Positions 35,755-43,135 of a stretch of DNA of 64,000 nt are shown here, piece after piece. Positions within the stretch are counted from its first letter, which is position 1; each line of letters begins with the position of its first letter. Origin of the DNA: Rheinheimera oceanensis (GTDB lineage: Bacteria > Pseudomonadota > Gammaproteobacteria > Enterobacterales > Alteromonadaceae); assembly GCF_018831085.1 (NCBI RefSeq), contig NZ_JAGPNM010000006.1:1-64000 (forward strand), read 5' to 3'. Position numbers and translations under genes: made by a program. The notes beneath the pieces are model-generated. The model made no database searches. It was not told where the DNA came from and worked only from the letters and a program-made list of their open reading frames with translations.

Positions 35755-37809
35755 ATGCCAATACGTACTGCCCTGCTGTACATCGCTTTGCTATACATAG
35801 TGTTGCCATATACAGCACAGGCTTCTGAGCGCTTACAATTGCGCCTGAATGAGGCCAGCAGCAATGCCGAACAGGTCAGCAACCAGTTGCTGTCGCAACC
35901 AACAGCCTCATTTAGCAGTGAAGACTGGCTGGTGCTGGGGTTAACGCAGTTGCGCATGCGTAATAAAGATACCGCCATGGATGCCGCTGAGCGCGTGCTG
36001 CAAAACCGGGCACCGCCGTATTTACAGGCTCAGGCTTACTTATTAAAGGCACAAATTTACGGCATTTTATACCGCGACACTGCCATTGCCATTACCCAGT
36101 TGGAACGGGCCGAATTAATACTGCAAAACGAAACCGATCCGTTTAGCCTGCAACTGTACAGCGATGTGCTGCAAAGCTTTGCGCAGGCTTATAATCAGCT
36201 GGGGCATGTGCAAAAAGCCATTCCTTATGCCGAACGCAGCCTGGCACTGGCATTAACCGGAGAACAGCCTGAGGCTGAACTTAAAGCCCGTATTACACTG
36301 GGTAGGCTGGCACTACAAAATAACGCCTATAATCAGGCTTATCAGAATCTTAATCTGGCGCTGCAACTGGCCACCCGGTTAGACGACGACGAAGCACTGG
36401 CCTCTATTCACTTTCGCCTCGGCATGGCATACCGCAAAATTGAAGATCACAAACATGCTCTGGCTCACTTACTGCAGGCAAAAGAGCGTTATCAGAAACT
36501 ACAGCGCCACTCCAACTATACCCACACCCTGCTGTTTATCGGCGAAACTTATCTGGAAGATACCGCGACTGCAGAGCAGGCCAGCCAATATCTGAACGAA
36601 GTGCTAACACTTGCCAGACAGCAAGATGACTTACTCCGGGTGGGTATGGCGCTGCAGGGCCTTGGCCGGCTGGCAGTACTACAACAAGATGATGAGCTGG
36701 CATTGCAGTATTTTAATAACGCTTTGCAATTATTCCGCCAGCAAAACGTACAAACTTACCTGCATGAAAGCAGCCTGGCTTTAGCAGAGTTACTGTTCCG
36801 CCGTCAGCAATACGCCGATGCCAATAGCCTGATAGCAGAGCTGCTGCCGCACATTCCGCAGTCAGCGGCGTACTTACAATACCGCTACAACGAGCTGTTA
36901 GCTAAACTGGCAGCACATCAGGGCAACTGGCAACTGGCTTACACCAGCATGCAGCAAGCCAGTAGCCTGCGTTTTGAGCAATTTACCGAGCAAAATAAAC
37001 TGCAGCTGGATTTAATTAATAACGGCCTGAACCAGGTGGCAGCAGCCAGCCAACATCAAACTGAACTGGCACAACTGCAACAACAATTACAGCAGCAACA
37101 ACGCTATAGCCAGTTGCTGGCGCTGGTAATACTGCTGTTGTCGCTAGTGGCGGTGTGCGCTGTAATTTGGTGGAAATGGCGTAAACCTGTAGTTCAAAAT
37201 ACGGTAAAACTCACCTCTCCCGGCTGGCATAACTTTTGTCAGCGCGTACAACATCAGGCAGCAAAAACCCCGTTACACCTTCTGGCTTTTGCGCCAGCGG
37301 CAGTGACAGAGCTGAAATTACAATTTGGTGAACAACGCTTACAGCAGGCAGTGCACACTTTTATGCAACAACTGAAATGCAGTCAGCTAACCGCCAGTTG
37401 TGTTAACGATGATGTGCTATGGCTGGCTTTGCATACCGATGACAATATGGCCAAAGCGTTGCAACAACAGCTGTCAGCACAGCTACAGGCTTTACTGCCG
37501 GAACGTTTTACCAGCCAGCCCTTTATCAGTTTACGGCTGGCATTGCAGCAATTATCAGATACTCCCTGGCAACTGGCTGAACTTAACACCCTGCCTGAAG
37601 CCTTCTGGCTAAGCTGGGCACTGGCAGCTACTTTGCCGCCACAGCAGCAGCTTTGGTTACTGGCATTACACAGTAAAACGGCCAGAGCCTGTGAATGGCA
37701 CAGCAATATGGTGCGGCAAGACTTACTCAATGCGATCCGGCTGGGCAATATTGAACTTAGCTGCAATAACACGCAGTTGCCCGCCAGTATTGCCGACGAG
37801 TTAACCTGA
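35755..37809 (+). CDS. TPR sensor protein with a degenerate cyclase-like C-terminus
   Basis: A 684-residue protein with a signal peptide or anchor helix, then about ten tetratricopeptide repeats (residues 45-400, for example YLLKAQIYGILYRDTAIAI), a coiled coil, one membrane helix (about 455-475) and a cytoplasmic domain. The last 200 residues have GGDEF-like spacing (LQFGEQRLQQAVHTFMQQLK, then a NDDVLWLALHTD segment in the GGDEF place) but no catalytic residues. TPR-GGDEF proteins are common in this group; the degenerate reading is inference. It lies 53 bp after the dehydrogenase gene and could share its transcript. Confidence 0.75.
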   Translation: MPIRTALLYIALLYIVLPYTAQASERLQLRLNEASSNAEQVSNQLLSQPTASFSSEDWLVLGLTQLRMRNKDTAMDAAERVLQNRAPPYLQAQAYLLKAQIYGILYRDTAIAITQLERAELILQNETDPFSLQLYSDVLQSFAQAYNQLGHVQKAIPYAERSLALALTGEQPEAELKARITLGRLALQNNAYNQAYQNLNLALQLATRLDDDEALASIHFRLGMAYRKIEDHKHALAHLLQAKERYQKLQRHSNYTHTLLFIGETYLEDTATAEQASQYLNEVLTLARQQDDLLRVGMALQGLGRLAVLQQDDELALQYFNNALQLFRQQNVQTYLHESSLALAELLFRRQQYADANSLIAELLPHIPQSAAYLQYRYNELLAKLAAHQGNWQLAYTSMQQASSLRFEQFTEQNKLQLDLINNGLNQVAAASQHQTELAQLQQQLQQQQRYSQLLALVILLLSLVAVCAVIWWKWRKPVVQNTVKLTSPGWHNFCQRVQHQAAKTPLHLLAFAPAAVTELKLQFGEQRLQQAVHTFMQQLKCSQLTASCVNDDVLWLALHTDDNMAKALQQQLSAQLQALLPERFTSQPFISLRLALQQLSDTPWQLAELNTLPEAFWLSWALAATLPPQQQLWLLALHSKTARACEWHSNMVRQDLLNAIRLGNIELSCNNTQLPASIADELT

Positions 37810-37821
37810 GCCGCTCACCGG

Positions 37822-38667
37822 TTATTCCCGGTTTGCCCCGTGTAACCTGAGTTGTGGTGGCACACTAAAACTCTGGCTTTTATGCCGCAGCGGGCAGCTA
37901 AAACTAAGCTTAACGGCCTGTAACGCCAGCCCGGTACTATCTTTATTGCCCTGACCGTACTGCGGATCACCCATTACCGGGTGGCCAACTGCGGCAAAAT
38001 GCCGCCGGATCTGATGCTTACGGCCGCTGATAAGATCAACTTCCAGCCAGCTTTGTTGCGTTGCCGTGTCAAATTGCAACAGTTTAAAACGGGTAAGGCA
38101 GGCTTTGTCATCCAGTGGCAAACTGATTTCGCCCTGCTGCAATAAGCTATCGGATAACTGACCCATAACCCGGATAACATATTGCTTGCTGATCTTATGC
38201 CCGGCAATCAGCTTGCTAAATGCTGCAGCCGCATTTTTACTGTGGGCAACAATAACCACACCACTGGCTTCACGGTCCAGCCGGTGCAGTAAAAACACCT
38301 GGCGTTTTGCCGCAAAATGTTGCTCAACCGCACGCAGTAATGACAAATGATCGCCCCACTCGTTGCCCTGCGACAACATACCTGCCGGTTTAAACCACAG
38401 GCTGTACTGCTGCTGATCACTTATCAGCTGCGCCGGCTCACAGCTACGCTGTAATAAATCATCATCATAATGCAATTGCAGCTGTTGCCCTGCTTGTAAG
38501 GCTGTTTGCGCGCGACGCAGCCGTTTTTGTGGTTTACCGCTTAGCAGCACAGCGCCTTTACTCATAGCGTCTTTCAACCGGCCTTTTGACAGCTCAGGCA
38601 CGTGCAGGCTAAGCAAATCAATAGCATTTATGCTGCTCTGTGCCACTACAGTACGAACCAGTCTCAT
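37822..38667 (-). CDS. RluA family pseudouridine synthase
   Basis: A 281-residue enzyme that isomerises uridine in RNA. The catalytic motif HRLDREASGVV (Asp at about residue 140) is intact, and the N-terminal 60 residues form an S4-like RNA-binding domain (LSKGRLKDAMSKGAVLLSG). The second RluA signature is SGRKHQIRRHFAAVGHPVMGDPQYG. The target nucleotide is unknown. The ATG at 38667 is favoured over 38679 because AAAGG then lies at a workable distance. It is convergent with the TPR gene. Confidence 0.9.
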   Translation of the reverse strand: MRLVRTVVAQSSINAIDLLSLHVPELSKGRLKDAMSKGAVLLSGKPQKRLRRAQTALQAGQQLQLHYDDDLLQRSCEPAQLISDQQQYSLWFKPAGMLSQGNEWGDHLSLLRAVEQHFAAKRQVFLLHRLDREASGVVIVAHSKNAAAAFSKLIAGHKISKQYVIRVMGQLSDSLLQQGEISLPLDDKACLTRFKLLQFDTATQQSWLEVDLISGRKHQIRRHFAAVGHPVMGDPQYGQGNKDSTGLALQAVKLSFSCPLRHKSQSFSVPPQLRLHGANRE

Positions 38668-38752
38668 TGCTTTACACATCCTTTACGTTGAAGTTCAGCC
38701 AAAATTCATCCCGCCAGCCTGTAATAGTAACAAAGCATAAGGAGATACCGTT

Positions 38753-39409
38753 ATGAAAAATATCAGCTTTAGCCTGCTAAGTTGCCTGCTGTTATGGCTT
38801 GCTGTGCCTGCAATCGCCAGCACAACCGATAGCAGTACTACCGAGCGGCGCAGTGAACATAAACCACAATTAAAAAGCGTAAAAGATAGCAAAGTAACAA
38901 CCCAGGCTTATCAGAGCCATGTCTGGTTTCATAGCGTTGATGTGTTTATCAGCGGCGATCTCAATGCTAATGGTTATTACCACAGGCTGGAAGTTGAACT
39001 TGATGCCGATACCTCATTACCCTATCAGCAGGTATTTGCTGAGTTTACCCTGCTGCCAAGCTACGGCGATGAGCGGGTATATTACACCAGCAGTGTATTT
39101 GAATTGTACAGACAAAGCCCCGATGACTGGCTGGCAATTGATACGGTGCTGGAAAACCGCTTTGCACCGGATGAGTATCTGCTGACTATAAGGCTGTTTG
39201 ATGCAACAACCGGCTACCTGCTGGCAGAGATATCCGGCTTTGACGATGCCAACCTTGATTACATTCCACTGGAGGATTACAACAGAGACAGCTACATTCG
39301 CAGCAGCGTAACGGTTGAAGCATCTGGCGGCGCCACTGGTATCTTGCTGTTGCTGGTATTATGCTTGTTGTCTGGGCAACGTTATCGGGCGTTACGTCAC
39401 TGGAGCTGA
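38753..39409 (+). CDS. choice-of-anchor H family surface protein
   Basis: A 218-residue protein with a signal peptide (cleavage near IAST) and a beta-rich middle with an SHVWFHSVDVFISGDLNANG segment typical of the choice-of-anchor H group. The C-terminus is tripartite: a Gly-Gly turn (EASGGATG), a hydrophobic helix and a basic end (GQRYRALRHW). This matches a GlyGly-CTERM-type sorting signal cut by rhombosortase, or a plain membrane anchor. A strong AAGGAGAT ribosome site precedes the ATG. The next gene starts directly after its stop (TGAATG). Confidence 0.8.
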   Translation: MKNISFSLLSCLLLWLAVPAIASTTDSSTTERRSEHKPQLKSVKDSKVTTQAYQSHVWFHSVDVFISGDLNANGYYHRLEVELDADTSLPYQQVFAEFTLLPSYGDERVYYTSSVFELYRQSPDDWLAIDTVLENRFAPDEYLLTIRLFDATTGYLLAEISGFDDANLDYIPLEDYNRDSYIRSSVTVEASGGATGILLLLVLCLLSGQRYRALRHWS

Positions 39410-40333
39410 ATGAAATTTACGCTACTGTTTTTTTTACTGCTGCCGCCAATACTGGCGGCAGATACGTTGCGTTTTTCCCTGCAACAGGACGATGGCCAGA
39501 CACATTTTCACTACAATTTCAGTGTGGCGGGGCAGCCACAGCAACTGAACTTTAGCGTTGCACAAACGACATTAAGTAATCATTTCCGTCAATTCCGCCG
39601 TTTTCAGACTAACGTTATGCAACAGTATTTGTGGCGGGATCTGCAACTGCATATGGCGAAATACCCTAACACCCGTTTGCAGCGCCAGCCAGACAGCAAT
39701 GCATTGCGTTATCAGATAGTCAGTGCTGATAAAACTCAGCTACCACAATTGCAACAGGAATTAACCCGGCTAACGGCTGAACGCAGCCAGTTCTACCTGC
39801 AGCAGGCTTATTATTATCAACTAAGCCTGCCCTGGAGCGGGCCCGTTATTGTGCCGGACCACCAGCGGCTGATGCAGGAAAGCCTGAATGACCTGTTGCC
39901 GGTAGCCACAGCCTTACACGATAAGCTGGTGAACACCGCCGCCCGGGATACACTGGCATATATCAGCAGTTGGCTGCAGCAGTTGCCCTATCAGGATTTA
40001 TCTGACCGGCAAAACTCCACTGGCAGCACTTTTAGCCCGCCACTAAGAGTATTGCAGGAAAACCGTGGCGACTGCGACAGCAAGACGGTACTACTTGCTG
40101 CGCTTATCCGCCTGCTGCTGCCAGATGTAAAACTTGCCATAGTGTACCTGCCACAGCACGCCATGCTGGCAGCACAATTACCGGGCAGTGCCATGGACGA
40201 AAAAGTGATCATCGAGGGTAAAGAGTATCTGCTGGCCGACCCTACCGGCCCGGCACTGTTGCCCCCCGGTCAGATCAGCCAAAGCTATATTATGTATACC
40301 CGCAGCGGCCAGTTTGGTTACCGTTTACTCTGA
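39410..40333 (+). CDS. exported transglutaminase-like protein
   Basis: A 307-residue protein with a signal peptide ending near ILAADT. The C-terminal half carries a transglutaminase/papain-type triad: Cys in ENRGDCDSKTVLLAALIR, His in LPQHAMLAAQLP and Asp in LADPTGP. The N-terminal half is helical with an AERSQFYLQQAYYYQ segment. It begins in the base after the preceding stop, so the two genes are translationally coupled and probably act together at the cell envelope. Its last 9 bases overlap the end of the opposite gene. A protease or crosslinking role is possible. Confidence 0.75.
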   Translation: MKFTLLFFLLLPPILAADTLRFSLQQDDGQTHFHYNFSVAGQPQQLNFSVAQTTLSNHFRQFRRFQTNVMQQYLWRDLQLHMAKYPNTRLQRQPDSNALRYQIVSADKTQLPQLQQELTRLTAERSQFYLQQAYYYQLSLPWSGPVIVPDHQRLMQESLNDLLPVATALHDKLVNTAARDTLAYISSWLQQLPYQDLSDRQNSTGSTFSPPLRVLQENRGDCDSKTVLLAALIRLLLPDVKLAIVYLPQHAMLAAQLPGSAMDEKVIIEGKEYLLADPTGPALLPPGQISQSYIMYTRSGQFGYRLL

Positions 40334-41395
40334 ATCCGGTTTTTTTCTGTCATCCAGCTGATACACCTTGTCAAATACTTCGGCCCAGCCCTGCGGAATA
40401 TGCCGCACACCGTGTGCCTGGCCTGCGGCCAGCCGGTCAATATGCACAATTAAACGGCCCACTGCGGATAAGGTGCGCTTTTTATAACGCCACTGTAATA
40501 CCACTAGCAGGGTGCTCAGCAGCAATAAATATCCCAGCCAGTGCCAGAAAAAAGTTTTTAGCCCTGCCGCAAACACATTAGTTTTATGCTCCAGTACCGC
40601 CAGTGACCAGGGTGTGCTGCTTAAACGCTGCACTTGCAGCATATGCTCATCGGCACGCTGCGGCCGTTTGATATTAGTTGCACCACCCACCAGCTCGCCA
40701 GACTGATCCAGCAACATAAAATCCAACTGCGGATACTGGCCGTGTACCGGTGCCAGCAAAGAGTCAGTTGCCAGTATGTACAAAAAGCTGCCCAGCTTTT
40801 TATCCTGATAACTTAGCGGCACCACCATTGCTGCCTGTTGTGGCGAAAAATGCGAATAAAACACTAAGTCGCGCTCAAAGCTTAACGTTTGCGTGGTGTT
40901 ATGTCGCCATTTTAACAACTGCTCTGTCAGATAATCCGGCCATTTAACCGCACCATTATATGCAAAGCCCTGCTCTGAAAAATAATACAGCCCTTTAACA
41001 ACCGGTTGTGTTTCGCCGGCCAGCTCAAAATATGGCTGCAACCGCAGCAACATTTGCAACTCCAGGTTAAGCGCCGCATTTTCACTGTATAACGGCAACT
41101 GCTCGCTATCGGCTGTGACAATAGATAACACCGGCAAACTATTATCGTTTTGTATCGCAGGTAACTGTAGTTTGATCTGTGCATTACGGCGCAATGCTTC
41201 AGCAAACCCCATCAATGGTAACAAAGTGCTGTCCAGTTGCTTTACTGCATTATCCAGCTGGCTTTTGCTGTGCACCACTTTACTGTCAATAGTCAGCAGG
41301 TAGTGCCCGGTTGCTCCCAATAACGACAACGCCAGCACCAGTAGCACACCCAGCAGGCTACTACGTTTATATTCAGTGTATACAGGGTTTTTCAT
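40325..41395 (-). CDS. Cache-like membrane sensor without an output domain
   Basis: A 356-residue protein with one helix near the N-terminus (about residues 12-33), a large periplasmic region resembling a double Cache sensor (QYPQLDFMLLDQSGELVGG, then SSTPWSLAVLEH) and a second helix (about 285-305). Only some 50 cytoplasmic residues follow, too few for a kinase, cyclase or methyl-accepting domain. It may work with a separate output protein. The ATG at 41395 follows an AGGAG ribosome site. Confidence 0.75.
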   Translation of the reverse strand: MKNPVYTEYKRSSLLGVLLVLALSLLGATGHYLLTIDSKVVHSKSQLDNAVKQLDSTLLPLMGFAEALRRNAQIKLQLPAIQNDNSLPVLSIVTADSEQLPLYSENAALNLELQMLLRLQPYFELAGETQPVVKGLYYFSEQGFAYNGAVKWPDYLTEQLLKWRHNTTQTLSFERDLVFYSHFSPQQAAMVVPLSYQDKKLGSFLYILATDSLLAPVHGQYPQLDFMLLDQSGELVGGATNIKRPQRADEHMLQVQRLSSTPWSLAVLEHKTNVFAAGLKTFFWHWLGYLLLLSTLLVVLQWRYKKRTLSAVGRLIVHIDRLAAGQAHGVRHIPQGWAEVFDKVYQLDDRKKPDSE

Positions 41396-41442
41396 GCAAC
41401 TCCTTTGCATATCCGGATGGGCCTTCGGGTAATTAAGAACAA

Positions 41443-41485
41443 AAAAAGCCTAGTTGAACTATATCATTAGTCAACCAGGCTTTTT
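41443..41485 (-). terminator. terminator of the phoH-like gene
   Basis: A stem of 14 pairs with one mismatch joins 41443-41457 and 41471-41485, with a 13-base loop and T-rich ends on both strands. It lies 19 bases past the stop of the PhoH-like gene and upstream of the Cache-like gene on the same strand, so the two are transcribed separately. Confidence 0.85.
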
Positions 41486-41503
41486 ATAAACAAGATACCC
41501 GGC

Positions 41504-42895
41504 TTACAAATTAGCTTCCGCGAAAGATGCCAGACGGCTACGCACCACACCATTTAAGTTAATAGTGGTACTGCCCTCAAAGTTTTTAAATCGCTCAACT
41601 ATGTAGGTTAAACCGGACGTTACTGCCGTTAAATAATTACTGTCAATCTGCGACAAATTACCGGAGCAAATCAGTTTGGTTCCCTCACCACAACGGGTAA
41701 TAATGGTTTTTAACTGCGCAGCGCTTAAATTCTGACACTCATCCAAAATAACTATCGCATTTTGAATACTGCGCCCACGCATAAAGTTAACTGACTTAAA
41801 CTGAATATTGGCCTTTTCCATAATGTAATTAACGCTGGCGTGCGGATGTTCGTCGGTTTTGTGCAACACTTCCAGCGAATCTGTAATAGCGGCCAGCCAG
41901 GGCGCCATTTTTTCTTCCTCTGTGCCGGGTAAAAACCCGATAGACTCGGCAATTTCCGGCGTATTGCGCGTTACAATAACTTTGTCATACATACCTTTTT
42001 CTATTACCAGCTCCAGTGCTGCAGCCAGGGCAATTAAGGTTTTACCACAGCCTGCCGGGCCGGTCAGGATCACTAAATCCATTTGCGGATCCAGCAGTGC
42101 CTGCATTGCCATAGCCTGATAGATATTTTTCGGATGAATACCCCAGGCATGGCGGTGCATTAAACGTTCATAGCCAAAATCGAGAATGCGGATTTCTTTA
42201 TCCGTTATTGCCACCACTTTACCAGCAAAGCCCTCAACCTCATCAATCAGATATTCATTAAGATAAGCATTAGGTAACACACTGCGGCTAACATAATGAT
42301 AGGTTTCACGGCCTTCATTCTCGGTGCGGCACTCGCCTACCAGGCTCCAGAAATCGCCGGGAAATTTGTAATAACCTTTATATAAAAAACGCACATCATC
42401 AATCAGCTGGTCGGTACGATAATCCTCTACCAGTTTTAAACCTGCACCTTTGGCTTTAAGCCGCATATTAATGTCTTTAGTAACCAGAATAACCTTAGTC
42501 GGGCTTTTTTCCCGCTGCAGGTAAAGTGCCGTATTAATGATTAAGTGGTCATTCTCGCCGCCGGGCAAACCGGGAATTTCATCAGTAATATGATGATCAT
42601 TAATAATAAACAGATGACCACCCTGCTTTTGTTCGCCCTGGCGCGGCATAGCCACACCTTGCAGCATCTGATCAGGTGATGCATCTTTTAGTACATCCTC
42701 CAGTGCCCGAATGGCAACCCTGGCATCACGGCTGACATCTTTGTTGCGATCTTTTATATGATCAAGCTCTTCCAGTACTGTCATCGGTATTACAACATCA
42801 TGTTCTTGGAAGTTAAGGAAGGCAAAAGGTTCGTGTAGCAGGATATTGGTGTCTAAAACGTAGATTTTCTTATCTTTACTTTTTCTTCGCGCCAT
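41504..42895 (-). CDS. PIN-PhoH family ATPase (PhoH2-like)
   Basis: A 463-residue protein joining an N-terminal PIN nuclease domain (YVLDTNILLHEP, with acidic residues at TVLEELD and LVTKDINMRLKA) to a C-terminal PhoH ATPase (Walker A TGPAGCGKTLIAL, Walker B IVILDECQNLS). This is the PhoH2 architecture, an RNA helicase with RNase activity in mycobacteria; the cellular role in proteobacteria is unclear. The ATG at 42895 is chosen because AGAGGAG lies seven bases before it; 42919 would leave no ribosome site. Confidence 0.92.
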   Translation of the reverse strand: MARRKSKDKKIYVLDTNILLHEPFAFLNFQEHDVVIPMTVLEELDHIKDRNKDVSRDARVAIRALEDVLKDASPDQMLQGVAMPRQGEQKQGGHLFIINDHHITDEIPGLPGGENDHLIINTALYLQREKSPTKVILVTKDINMRLKAKGAGLKLVEDYRTDQLIDDVRFLYKGYYKFPGDFWSLVGECRTENEGRETYHYVSRSVLPNAYLNEYLIDEVEGFAGKVVAITDKEIRILDFGYERLMHRHAWGIHPKNIYQAMAMQALLDPQMDLVILTGPAGCGKTLIALAAALELVIEKGMYDKVIVTRNTPEIAESIGFLPGTEEEKMAPWLAAITDSLEVLHKTDEHPHASVNYIMEKANIQFKSVNFMRGRSIQNAIVILDECQNLSAAQLKTIITRCGEGTKLICSGNLSQIDSNYLTAVTSGLTYIVERFKNFEGSTTINLNGVVRSRLASFAEANL

Positions 42896-43135
42896 ACGGG
42901 GCTCCTCTTCGCCTGACACAGGTCTTTACCGGTGTCATAAAACAAGCATAGTGCAACTGATAAACTTTGCCTCAGCTTATGTCAAAATTTAACGTAACTT
43001 CAACTACTCATAATGTGCCGTTGCGGTATGTCAAGCAGATGACAATATACTCTGCACTATTTAATGCAAATACAGATGCAGTAAGACATGATTCCTAGTA
43101 CCATAGCGCCCCCGTTTTAGCTGATAGGGTACAAG

